A stretch of DNA of 64,000 nt from Vishniacozyma victoriae (lineage: Eukaryota; Basidiomycota; Tremellomycetes; Tremellales; Bulleribasidiaceae): positions 930,001-994,000 of the forward strand of contig JADPYG010000088.1 of the NCBI GenBank assembly GCA_017654735.1. The letters run 5' to 3'. A program made the position numbers and the translations under genes. The notes under the pieces were generated by a model. The model did no database searches. It saw only the letters and a program-made list of their open reading frames with translations, and had not been told where the DNA came from. Shown here one piece after another: positions 11,029 to 22,311 of the stretch. How positions within the stretch are numbered: the first letter of the stretch is position 1; each line of letters begins with the position of its first letter.

Positions 11029-11098
11029 TCAGTATTGAGAAGAATCACAATGAACCTTTCATATGCATTTCCTCTTCGCGGCGGAACTGGACGCTAGG

Positions 11099-11460
11099 CC
11101 TCTGAGATGGATATCGATACCACTTGGATGATATCCGCAAGCGGTTCCATCGCCCGTCCTATCGCGGCTCCTAAATCAGCCTTGTCAGCGGAAGTCCGAT
11201 ACCTTTGCTTCGTCGAGCCTCTGTCGAGGGGGGCTGGAGATGGACATTGACACCGCTTGCAAGATATCCGCCAGCAGCTCCTTCAACTTTTCTGTCTGAC
11301 CTCTTAGGCCAGCCTTCTCAACGACTATAAGATCGCTTTCTTCGCCGAAGAAATCAGTCAATGAGCCTGTGAGATGGACATTGGTACCGCTTGCATGATA
11401 GTTGCCAGCAAATCCTTCATCGTTCCTATCCCTGCTCCGAGTACACCTTGATCGTCTTGT
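11099..11460. repeat. three tandem copies of a ~133-bp unit over the PRP46 3' end
   Basis: A GAGATGG core recurs at 11104, 11237 and 11371, spaced 133 and 134 bp. Each is followed by related sequence (GATAT or AACAT, then ACCRCTTG, then a GATA-containing segment). The third copy covers the PRP46 stop codon and last codons; the other two lie in its 3' flank. On the minus strand the copies read [34 protein letters not shown] and MEPLADIIQVVSISIS, which shows how similar they remain. Confidence 0.75.
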
Positions 11461-13139
11461 CCGCACCACCCGTAATAAGCCTCGTACCAGTCTTGTCGAA
11501 TGCAGAAGTGAATACACCCTATTCATTAGCTCCCGCCAAATCGTATCCAGATAACTTACAGCCTCCGCGTCCAAAGATCCAGGTTGTGGAATATCCTTGA
11601 GATGCTGGAATGGTAGACCGGTCTTGTAATCCCACATTGTCAAAGTTCCATTATCTGCTCCTGAGAATAAGACACCTTCGCTGTTTAAGCTTAATGTGTT
11701 GATGATGGCTTCGTGACCTGTGAAATTGTTGACAAAGATTCCTTCGGGGCATTTCCACTTTTTTATGCTATAGATCAGCATCTCACTCTCTCTTGGAAAT
11801 AGGAACTCACTTGTTACCACCAGAACTGGCACTGGCGAAGCTGAATTCCGTAGGGTGGATAGCAAGAGCTCGGACAGACTTCTTGTGATGAGTCAAGGTT
11901 GTCATGCATTTTCCAGCGGCCAGATCCCATAATCGGACCGTACTATCCATAGAACCAGAGATGATTTGAGGGTCGGAGTCCTGGCACTTGACATCGGCGA
12001 CGGTACTAGTATGTCCGGTGAGGGTAAAGATGTTGGCTCGTGTACGCATATCCCATACTCGAACACTGGCATCTCGACCTGCTGTACAGAGGACATCTAG
12101 AGTGGGGTGGACGCTGGATGTCAGCTCAGGTCACTATAGTAGGGGTTACCCAGCTTACGATAGAGAATAGACACCAGAGTAATGACCGTGATAATGTCGG
12201 ATGACCTTGTTGGTTTCCAGATCCCAACATTTGACCATCTTGTCCTCGGCACATGAGAATAGGTATGGGTGACGATCGGATACGGCAAGACCACGGATGG
12301 TAGAGATATGTCCAGTCAATGATAGCTTCAACTCTCCTGATGCCAAGTCCCAGATCTATCATCAGCATATATGCTCGATGGCTACAAAGGAGACATACCT
12401 TGACCACACGATCTCCGGCTCCAGTAGCGAACCATTGATTTCCAGGATCAACAGCAATAGCCCGCACCCAACCCATATGACCAGAAATGACTCTTGTTAA
12501 TTTCCCTAAATTGTTAGCTTTCGCAATTGTCCTGTACGAAGCAGCTTACACTGAGCATGATAATCCGGCTTGATCTCCCTCGCTTCCTTCTTCTTCATCA
12601 AAGCCTGTGATAGACGTGATGAGGCCTGTCCTCCTTCCGCTGCGAATCCTTCTTGATGTCGATATTTGACAAGCGATCTAGGTTCCGTCGGTCCAACTCC
12701 TGTGCTCTTTGGCCCAGCCGTCCTGTTTATCAGCTTACATCTGAGATTCAATAGAGCGACACACGTGAAATCCTCTGGTCCTCCGATCAACTTGACCCCT
12801 TGTCCTCCAGTCGCGGGCGCAGCCGGACGTTTTGGTCCAGCAGGACCTGCCTGCTGACCCGCCAATATAGGCGGTAGAGTCTGTACATCCTTATACTCCG
12901 CAGCCAGCTTCGATGCTAGCTTAATCTTGTTTCTATCAATCAGCACCTTTAGAATATCAAGGGCGCGGATAATAGACATACGCTTGAGCTAATCCATCAT
13001 CAATTCCAAATTGTTCATTCCCAAAGATCGCCCTTGTTCGTTTCGTACTCCGTTTAACAAGGTCCGAGAGGGGCGGAAGAGAAGATGAAGGACCTGGGAT
13101 ATCTTCCGAGGGCGCTGTTGATATGGATGTTGCCATCAT
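11426..13139 (-). CDS. PRP46: pre-mRNA splicing factor PRP46 (PLRG1), WD40 protein
   Basis: This WD-repeat protein belongs to the Prp19 complex (NTC) of the spliceosome. The N-terminal part has [20 protein letters not shown] and a Gly/Pro-rich linker, then [20 protein letters not shown], typical of PLRG1. Seven WD repeats follow, including [72 protein letters not shown] and [17 protein letters not shown]. The last repeat ends [12 protein letters not shown], so the protein lacks the extra tail of metazoan PLRG1. There are seven or more introns. Two Met codons begin the frame (13139 and 13136). The 3' end lies inside a tandem repeat. Confidence 0.95.
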
Positions 13140-13675
13140 GTGTGTATAATATGAGTTGTATAGAGTAGTAGTCGAGGGTTCTTTGGAGGAGGTAGAGTGG
13201 AAAGGACGGAAGCAAATTGAATGAGAGTAAGTAGGGTTGAACTCTGTCTATAAAGAGGTGTGTTTGTCAATATACAGTTTGTTATTCAATCAATCGAAGC
13301 ACATGCATCGGAAGAAGCCGATCTGGTATTCATGAGACTCTGTAGATGACATTCGAATCAAGAGTGGAACGAAAATAGTACCGGGTAACCAAGCAGGGCG
13401 TGTGAAAAGGACTCACGACAACCTAAGTTAGGTTAAGTTAATCCAACTCAACCTCTTCCGCTCCACGCTCTTCTGAGGTAATGACATCAATCAACTAAAC
13501 TACAAACTTCTCACGGGACCCGGGGTCGGAATCAAGTCATGCGTTATCCCAGGTCATGGGGTATAAAACGTTGATTCAACCCACCTTGCCCCACTTACCT
13601 CTCTACTAAATCCACTTCCTTTTCTCACTTCAATCACAACTCTCATTCAAATACATTCATACAACATGGATTTCA
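13140..13675. promoter_or_regulatory. divergent promoter between PRP46 and the SDR gene, with nested inverted repeats
   Basis: The 536-bp gap holds AACCTAAGTTAGGTT (13420-13434), a perfect palindrome around a central G. It overlaps a second dyad at 13430-13454 whose 10-bp arms (AGGTTAAGTT and AACTCAACCT) match at 9 positions. Together they could form a dimer-binding operator. A TATA-like GTATAAAA lies at 13561-13568, about 110 bp before the SDR start codon. No gene is visible in the gap. Confidence 0.5.
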
Positions 13676-14891
13676 AATCATTCCACTCTTCCAATCTCTT
13701 TGACGTCAAGGGCAAAGTAAGTCCGTTTCTGCGCCCAAGCTGATAGCCAGTCCTGCATCGTCACGGGCGGAGGAACAGGTTTAGGCAAAGCATTCGCAAC
13801 AGCCCTAGCCCTCAACGGGGCAAAGGTACGCTTCCCAAGCTGTGTGGTTCATGAGCTAATCTGATGCTAGGTAATCATCAATGGTCGTCGAGAGGATGTA
13901 CTCAAATCTACCGCCGAGGAGATCAATACCGCTGCTAAGGAATCACAAATGGGTGGAGAGGTCATTCCCGTTCAAGGAGATGTAGCTACCAAGCAAGGCA
14001 TCGTAGAGTTCTATGACAAGTGCACCAAGCATCTCGATAAGGTATGTTGATCCCTCTACCAGAGAGCGAGCTGATGGTAAGCTCGACTTCCTAGTCAACA
14101 ACGCTGGATTCTCTAGTAACTGGAAAGTACAGACTAAGATGGTCAGTCAGCTATCTCTACCTGTATCATAAAGCTGATGATCAGGACGACATCGAGAACC
14201 TCGAAGAGAAGCTCTGGTCCATCGATGAGTATGTCATCCAACCTTACGAGCTGATGATAGTGTCGATTTCGCAAACATGACGGCCATCCACGTAGCTGGA
14301 CCCTACCTCGTCAGCTTCTCCTTATCTCCCGACGATCAGACTTACCAAGCAGTTGGCGGTCAAATGTATCCCCCTATTCAAGAAATCGAGCGATCCCTCC
14401 ATCGTCAACATTACCTCCCTTGGCGCTTACTTCCTTAATCGATCATGTTGTGAATTCTCCTACGCTCAGTCCAAAGCTGCTGGTACGTCTCCTATCCCCA
14501 ACCCGTATCTAATATTGATTGGCAGAGGAACACATGACCAGGATGATGTCTGCTGGACTTATGCCTTTCAAGATCCGAGTCAACTCCATTTGTCCAGGTA
14601 CGCCCCCCTTCTTTTTCTTTTGAGAAACGCTGATGATAGGTCTATTCCATTCAAACTTGACTACCGATGATAAAGGAAATCTCTGGCCACCCATGGAGGA
14701 AGCAACCAAGAACATCCCCAGAGGGTATGTCTCCCTGGATGTATATAGCTGACGATAGTCGACCTGGCCTTTGGTCCGAGATTGGAGGTACTTGCCTCAT
14801 GCTCGCTTCTCCTGCTGGAGGGTACTTTAATGGAGCTACCCTCGTTGTGGATGGTGGATGGCTTTTGACTGCTTCTGCCAAAGATGTTTAG
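13676..14891 (+). CDS. short-chain dehydrogenase/reductase
   Basis: About eight short exons start with MDFKSFHSSNLFDVKGK. The cofactor site is VTGGGTGLGKAFATALALNG, followed by VIINGRRED, DFLVNNAGF, the structural Ser in VNITSLGAYF, the catalytic pair Y-x-x-x-K in FSYAQSKAA, then RVNSICPGLF and GATLVVDGGWLL. These are the marks of a classical SDR of the 3-oxoacyl-ACP-reductase or gluconate-dehydrogenase type, using NAD(P)H. The Arg of INGRR after the second strand is compatible with NADP(H). The true substrate is not apparent. The C-terminus (TASAKDV) has no peroxisomal signal. Confidence 0.92.
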
Positions 14892-15076
14892 CTCAGGTGG
14901 TATGTGTGGAGGGGACGAATGGGGTGACGATTGTATCATGATTTATGCAAAGTATTATCCCAGTCCGTCTGCATTCTGCACTACTCGCCATCTCCTCACG
15001 TTTTCAAGGCGACATGAGAAAGCCAGATGAGAGACTGACAACATGCATAGACTGCGGCTACAAGTATTCACACCCC

Positions 15077-18000
15077 TCAGTCCATCTTTCTCCTCTGCGC
15101 ATCCCACCACCTTCCAAACTTATTAGCAGTATCCGTAATTTCCCCCTCTCCGTTAAACACTCTAGCATTTTCTAGCATGAGTGCGAAATCATCATCAACC
15201 TGTTTATAGGTCGTGTATCGACCTTTATCAAAGTTGGATTTGATCAATGATAAATCTCTAGCATCCTCTTCTGGAATCCTGTTCATTAGCCCTTATTCCG
15301 TACATGGCGTGCGACAGGAAATGGAGCAGAAAATGGAGAGGAGAGAAAGAGACGTACACTTCGAAATACGTTGGGATATTCAACGCGACTGGATCTACTG
15401 GTTCTCTAAATACGATACCCAATGGTTCCTTCATTGCTCTCGTAATCAAAGAACTCATGGCTCGTTTCTCATCCGGGGTCATACGGGGGTCAATAGCTTT
15501 AGGCCATTCTCTTCGATATACCGCTTCGGTCGTATCTGCCAATTCGGATATAGCGCCGGGACCATTGAATTTTCGACAACTTCATTATCAGTATCTGGGA
15601 CAGACGAAGTGAAGTTTGGAGGGAAGAGGTAGATGGAGCGGGACCTACTTGCTAAATACCAGTTCAATATCTTCACCTAGTTGTTGCATCGTCTGATACT
15701 TCTTTCCTTCTTTGCCTTCTACTTTCTTGAGGATTGTCCCGAGATCTCGAGGTTTGGTAATTTCCTTTAGATACCTGATTTTCAGCTTAGTGACAATTTG
15801 CCGGATGTGGTAGCTTACGTGGGACAACCATCAGCGATCGGATCAACAGGTCTCAAGAACTATCTCATCAGCCTCGTTCCACTCGAGCGAGCTGTACTTG
15901 TACTTACCCAAGCAGCTGAAGGTTCCTTCTGCAACAACGTCACCAGAGCTTTAGCCCTCTTCATCCTAAATGGCATATTACCAGCACTTCTCGAAGCAGG
16001 TGGTTCATTCGCGAAGCGATACTGAGGCGCAGAAACGGCGGATGAAGCTGGCGATGGCGTTACTGCAGGTGCAGGTGGAGGTGCCGGGGCGGGAGTATCG
16101 GGTGTATCGAGATAAGCGTCCAAATCCAGTTCCTTCTTTTTTGTCTTTATCTTAAGTTGTTGAGATGACTGTTTTTCGGGACTTCGACTTCGCCTAGCTT
16201 TCTTTGGGGCCGTAGCGATTTCCGGTGAGATATCTGCCTTACGCGGTTGAGGAGCACTGATGGCATCAACCTCATCAGCTAAGATCGCATCTGAATCCCG
16301 AGGTCGTTTCTTGTTGGGAACAGCGATCGAGATTTTGCGTTGGGGAACAGGTGGAGGGGCCATGGGTAGAACTGGCGTTGTTGGTTCTTGTTTGACAACG
16401 GGGGCAGGCATCTTGAATTTGATTGATGAACTTCGGGGCTCGGGAGTCTCGGCGGATGGTGCTCTCGGGGCAGGGGCTGGGGCGGGTGAGAATGCCGGTC
16501 CTAATGTAGGTGCAGGTGCCCGGGGTTGGGGAGCAGTATCTTGATCTCGCTTCACCAGAGTCGCTTCAGTCTTGGTCCATACTACTTGGTCAGCAACGTA
16601 TTTATTGAAAGGAAAGGGTGGGGAAGAGGAACTTACATTGATGAAAGACACTCCTGAACCGTTTCGCAGCTCGACCAATATCATTCTGCTCGCCATTGTA
16701 CATTATACAATTCCGTACGATCTTTTCCATATCATCGAAAAATTCTTGTCGGGATGTATATTGACCACTTGATAATTTCGCTCGAGAAGTCTCCAGGTCC
16801 ATTGGTTCTTTTACGATAGTAAAGTAGCTAATTCATCAGCTACGCTTTGCCAGGGAGATGGGAGCTTACTCTGGTGCACCATCCCTGAGTGGATCGACAG
16901 GTGCCCTAAAGAATTCACTACACACATGCGATGTCTACTTGTAAGTCATACGATCTCGATGGGGAGTAGGGAAAACTAACGAGTTTGTTGAGAGCATTGT
17001 TGATAGCTTTCAAATCCGCTTCAGGCAATCCCCTTCTCTGAGCCGGAACTACCTTCTTGCCCGGAATCACAAGTTTCAAAGGTTGATTACCACCAAAGTT
17101 TGAGAATCCCTCAGGCACCGTTGAACCGGGTAGACTCAGACGGATCTTTGTTGGGAGTGCTGGTGGGACCTCTGTGACTGGAGTATGGAGTTTGATGATA
17201 TTTCCTGGTGGTGGTTCGGGGAGACTTTGAGTAGTCATTTCTGCTACTTTGATAAATGCGAGTCGAATCGCATCGTCAAATTGAGTGTAATTGGTCCTGC
17301 ACATCAGCTTCACTTTCAACTCATTCACCAAGGCAGCTGACTTGAGAATTTCGCCAATCCATCCCATGACCTCTGGTTTCTTTTCATAATCCTGCCTAAG
17401 AGCTTTCACGATCGCTTTATCAGTTTCCTTCTGCCTAACAACTTCATCGATAGAAGTATCAATGACTCTAGCAGAGGCATTTATGATATCCCCAAAAGCA
17501 AGTGCCATCAATATAGATTCCGACATGGCTCTAGCCACATGACGCCTAACGACCAGAGAGGGGTCTTTGGTGATGATATTGAGGAGGTACTTTGCGAGTG
17601 GTTGACTCCGACCGAGGGGTTTACAAAGTAGTAGAGCGTCAAACGCGAGGAGGCGGAGTGATCGGAGATTTCCCTCACTGCTTGTCAGCTCGAATGAGGA
17701 GGAGGAGCTTACCGAGTGTAGCCCAAGAAGAGGCGAGGATCATTGGTGATTTGTCCAATCATGATTGACTTCAAGTGTGCCTCGAGACCGGCTTTCGTTA
17801 CGACATTCCCGAAACTAGGAAGTAATCTATCGAGCGTGATAGCTTTTTCAATAGCAGTAGCAGCTCGATTATCACCAGCTGTGCCCAACATATTCCCAAG
17901 TCCGGAAATGAGGGTAGCGGTATACGAGCAGTCGGAGTACTGATCGTCAGCTTGACCCACGCATTTCCGGAGAGACATACTCGGTTATCGGTATTGTCAT

Positions 18001-20748
18001 TATGATCTAGCAATTCGATTATGGCATCCCTGGCACGGCGGAGGGGGACCATCCGCACCGTTTCTCCTGCTTTGGCGGGTTCACGAAGATTGGACACGGC
18101 AGATATCACACTCTGACAGTCAGCGTGTACCACACTGGCGACTTGCCTTCAAAACGAAATATTGGGCGATATCTGAAAAATCGTTCTTCCCTTCCGGACC
18201 TAGATGATCGAGGAGTTTGAGCAGCAGAAAAGAACCCATATGTTGAGCGTCTGGTGTATCGAGCTGATGTCAGTTGGAACACTTTGAGAGACGTACAAAG
18301 ACGAGGGCTTTGGCAGCTTCTGTTCTGATTCGGTAGAAGTAGTTCGAGACTAGGACAGTCCTGGCCAATTCACTAGCGACTACAGGGTAGGAGGAGTATG
18401 CAGTCAGATTCTGAACAGCCTATTCGTCAGCTAGACTCCCGGAGATTATCAGCTGCTCACCTCAAGTTGAGCAATGACATCCTTATCACCCTGAAGCTGA
18501 CTGATCCAATACCAAGGTTTCTCCGGGAACTCGAATAACGCCAACCATTCACAATCCGGATCAATCCTAATCCACTCATACCCACTTCCCTCAGTCATCA
18601 TTGCATCAGCCTGATCCTCGGTCCATTCTGCAACTCTCCAATCTGCTCTTTCACGCTCATTATCCCATGGTGGATAAGCGAATACGTCGGTTCGGTCCGT
18701 ATCGCGTAAAGCATCCTCGTCCGTTTCATCGGCTTGCATTTGATCTCGGAGGTGATCAAATCGAGCGGCAATACGACCTGATCGTTTGGTCCGTTTGTAT
18801 TTTGTATTGAAGGGGAGCGTGAAGGTCTTGGAAGAGGATTTGACGTCGACTAGATGTTCGAAAGGGGCACCATCTGCTTCGTGGATACGGATTGTCAAGC
18901 TGCCCTGCGTCGTTAGCTCGAGTCAATTTAGTATAGCTTACCTCGAAGAACTGAGTAGGCCGAAGTTTACTTTTGGTAGCAGGTTGAGTCTGCTCAACAG
19001 TGAGTTCAACCACAAACTTCTTTCTAATAAAGTTCGTCTGGACCTCCATTTTCGGACATCCACTCCCAAATACCCATTGATCGTGAAAAGCTCCCAAATC
19101 CAGTCCAGAAGCCTTCCGACAATATTTGAAAAAGCTCTGGGTAGATATGGTATTACCCGGTAACTCGTCCGACAGGGCGGCGAGGAAAATCTTTGGGATG
19201 ATTCGTGATAGACCCGATGAAGTTCCAGTTTTGGTGAGGTATCGATCTAGAATGTGCATGACCAGTGGAGCTTTCAAATTGATGAATTCGACATCAATCT
19301 CTTGGGCTCCAGGTTGACAGATGGGTGCTTTATCGCCTTGATCCATTCGTGCACATCTATCGATCTCTCTCTTGAGGCGGAATCGATATTCGTTATTTCC
19401 TTGTAGATGGCGTAGGAATAGTCCGTAGATGTAGATACATAATCCATTTACCACCCACGTATCGGCAAGTGTTCTCGGGATAATGTTGACACCGAGCCAC
19501 TGTTGAGCGAGTGCCAACCCCAAAACTTGACGGGTTTCGAACACCTGATCAATGATGTCGGGTGGATGAAGTAGCTCCGAGGAGAACAACGACATGGTAG
19601 CACCGACGGCATGATCTGAGCGAGGTTCGGAAACGAAAACCATTTTATAATCCGAGAATGGGTACACCCCAAATTCGGTCGAATAAAAAGTCATGGCTTT
19701 CGACATGAATGCCGTTGAATTCTCCATATCCCCTTGATCGCCTGGAAGACAGAATCCAATCATTGCCTTTTTCTCTTCTTGGTGAATGAGCTGCATCTCG
19801 AATGGACCGGCTGCGAATAAGATATGCTGGACGGTAGTCGGGCTGGCTTGGAGGTAATAGAAGATTGTCTTGTTTGGGTTGTGAGGGTGGGTTATCTGAT
19901 ATCAGCTTGGCCCAAGAGTCTCCAAGCTTACCTGTTCCATGAGTTCGCCACTGCTGACGACGGTGAACGGGGGTAGGTCGATCCTGTCTGGCAAGGTGTG
20001 GGGGACCGTAAATTCCAGTTCCCAAGTACACCTCTCCCACAAGCTATCGACGCATGGGGTCCATATTCGCGCAGCAACATGGGACGTCGGCGAGAGGAAC
20101 ATATGTGGGATCTACCCATCAGCTATCATTTGCCCACTTGCGACCATGGTGACTCACCTCATTCTGAGATTCTCGCCTAAACACAATACCCTCTGTAATT
20201 TCCCCACCGAGATTGAGAGTATATTCAATCTCAATATGAATAGGAGCGAATTCAACAGTATCGCCTTTCTGAACCAACCGGACCCATCCATTCGATACGA
20301 GAACCGCTAATTCCCCCTCATCCTGCTCACCCATTGCAGCCCATGTCTTCCTCTTGATCTCCGGGTGGGATGTAAGTTCCACAGGAGGATCTCGAGCGGG
20401 TAAAGGTTGAGCAGGGGCTGTATGTGAGAATGAACCTGGGGTAGGGAGGAAGGCGTCTTCGTCTGTGGGCGATGAGAGGGTTACTGAGCGGATATCGAGT
20501 AGGGGGGAGGCGTGGAGGTTCACACATCGTAGTGAGGGGTTGTTTGGGTAGATTATCAGACATGCTGTTCCCTTGTCATCAGCTCTGGAATCTACCTGGA
20601 CTGTGGAGCTTACTGTAAGACGGCCCTCGAAATCGATATCAAGCGCGACGCGCTGATGAGATGTGCTCAGGTTAGCTTGTTTGTAGGAACAGGAGTGAAT
20701 ATGAACTTATAGTGAGAATCCCCTTGCGAATACAGATTCGTCTGCCAT
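15077..20748 (-). CDS. TAF2: TFIID subunit TAF2 fused to three C-terminal bromodomain-like modules
   Basis: A large multi-exon gene encodes roughly 1,600 residues. The first two thirds are an M1-aminopeptidase-like TAF2: FAARGF-type start MADESVFARGFSL, VALDIDFEG, the region SDHAVGATMSLFSSELL (where M1 enzymes have GAMEN), LALAQQWLGVNI (where they have HExxH-x18-E) and LADTWVVNGLCIYI. The zinc ligands are absent, as expected of TAF2, which binds promoter DNA in TFIID. A helical repeat region follows (HVARAMSESILMALAFGDI). The last third holds EFFRAPVDPLRDGAPDYF with PMDL and IMYNG (bromodomain 1), then a Pro-rich, basic linker, then FLRPVDPIADGCPTYLK with CRKFNG, and finally FREPVDPVALNIPTYFEV with ARVFNG. 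All three keep the Asn that contacts acetyl-lysine. The gene is divergent from Ran. Confidence 0.93.
16100..16560 (-). other. Pro-rich and basic linker within TAF2
   Basis: This part of the TAF2 gene encodes low-complexity Ala/Pro runs (PAPTLGPAFSPAPAPAPRAP) and basic patches (KKARRSRSPEK, KIKTKKKELDLD) between bromodomain-like modules 1 and 2. The patches resemble nuclear localisation signals. It is probably disordered. Confidence 0.7.
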
Positions 20749-21015
20749 CTTGATATGGGTATATTATGTTATGTGAACATATGTATTATGAGTGAAAGAG
20801 AGTAGAGTATGTGTACAGTGTAATAGTAGTAGCAGTAGCAGTCAGTTGTCGCTTGAATGGGGTCTCCAATGACTGTATATGTATAAATGGGATAAATTGA
20901 ATTAAATGATTGAATTAAATATTTAGTACTCTACTCTAACAGCAACACCACCAACGTATATTCCACCACTTACTCTCTACTCTCTACTCTCTACTACACT
21001 CTATAATAACCAACA
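20749..21015. promoter_or_regulatory. divergent TAF2-RAN promoter
   Basis: The 267 bp include TATAAA at 20882-20887 oriented towards Ran, two copies of ATTGAATTAAAT around 20897-20921, and a pyrimidine run of three TCTCTAC units just before the Ran 5' leader (about 20973-20993). Such CT runs are common near fungal transcription starts. Confidence 0.45.
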
Positions 21016-22128
21016 ATGGAGAACCAAGCTACTTTCAAAATGGTCCTATGTGGTGACGGAGGTACCGTGAGTAGTCATATAGCTAGCAATACAGGAACAG
21101 AGCTGACTCGCAGGGTATGTATTGATTGTTGTAAACTTCTGTGCTTAGCTTACCACCTTCTTCTCGTTCTATAGGTAAAGTGAGTACAGCTAACGAGCTC
21201 GGTTGACTGAGTGAAGCTGATGAATAGACCACCTTCGTCAAGCGACATTTGACTGGTAAGCTCCTCACCCTCCAGTCGTTGGAGCAGAGCTGACCTACAG
21301 GTGAATTCGAAAAGAAGTACATTGGTCAGCTTCCTTCCCCCTTCCCTCCCTTACACAACCTGACAATCCAGCCACTCTCGGTGTTGAGGTCCACCCTCTA
21401 ACTTTCCACACCAACTTTGGTACCATCTGCTTCAACGTCTGGGATACCGCTGGACAAGAGAAATTCGGTGGTCTCCGAGATGGTTACTACATCCAGGGAC
21501 AATGTGGTATCATCATGTTTGATGTTACTTCCCGAATCACCTACAAGAACGTTCCTAACTGGCACCGAGATTTGGAGCGGGTCTGTGAGAACATCCCTAT
21601 CGTCCTTTGTGGAAACAAGGTCGACGTCAAGGTTAGTCGCGTCTTGTTGATAGAGGAAAAGAGGCTGATAAAGGTAGGAGCGAAAAGTCAAGACCGGAAA
21701 CGTCACTTTCCACCGAAAGAGTAAGCTGAAATTTGTCTATACTGGGCGCATAGCTGACAAACAGAGAACCTCCAGTACTTCGAGATCTCTGCCAAGTCCA
21801 ACGTACGCTTCTCAAGAGAGGGCTGATGCATGATTCTAACCCACAGTACAACTTCGAGAAGCCTTTCCTATGGCTCGCACGAAAGCTCGTCGGGTAAGTT
21901 ATCCTTTGCCCCAGAGTGTCAAAGCTGACAAGCAGTAACCAAGGCCTCGAGTTTGTTGCCGCCCCCGCCCTCGCTCCCCCAGAGGTCCAGATCGACCAGG
22001 CTCTCATTGCCCAGTACGAGGAAGAGCTCAAGCAGGCCGCTGCCGCCCCTCTCCCCGATGAGGTATATCCACCTGGTCACAATGTATTGTGTATGATGCT
22101 AACAGTATAGGATGACCCCGATCTCTAG
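21016..22128 (+). CDS. GSP1: Ran GTPase (GSP1), with 1-nt and 5-nt micro-exons
   Basis: Ran controls nuclear import, export and spindle assembly. The family sequence is nearly intact: [20 protein letters not shown] (P-loop), [15 protein letters not shown] (switch I), [20 protein letters not shown] (switch II), [33 protein letters not shown] and the acidic tail DEDDPDL. The first exons are 21016-21066, 21114 alone, 21175-21179, 21228-21255, 21301-21324 and 21372-21631. Only this model, with exons of 1 nt (G) and 5 nt (GTAAA), restores G-K of the P-loop; skipping the single G shifts the frame. Each micro-exon is flanked by AG and GT. The gene converges on COX20. Confidence 0.96.
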
Positions 22129-22311
22129 ATTACGTACATGTCGAATGTTTACGAAGTGGTTAGAAAAGGATATGGGTGGGACGAATGTTACGAGGTAGTC
22201 CATAGATACGTCGGTCACCATGTGCATCAAGTACCTGCATTTCTATCTGGTTTCTATCTGCGTCTGGTTTCACTCTGAGAGGTCTAAGGTGTTTGAAGGG
22301 CTCCGTTTTGT

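Noticed and set aside
11185..11865. 226-residue minus-strand frame over the PRP46 3' end
   Set aside because: It mixes part of the WD40 exon with intron and 3' flanking sequence in other frames; the spliced PRP46 model explains the region. Its tail is of interest only as a tandem repeat.
15860..16560. Possible separate Pro-rich gene within the TAF2 locus
   Set aside because: The segment is in frame with bromodomain-like modules on both sides and has regular splice sites, so it is read as a linker inside TAF2.
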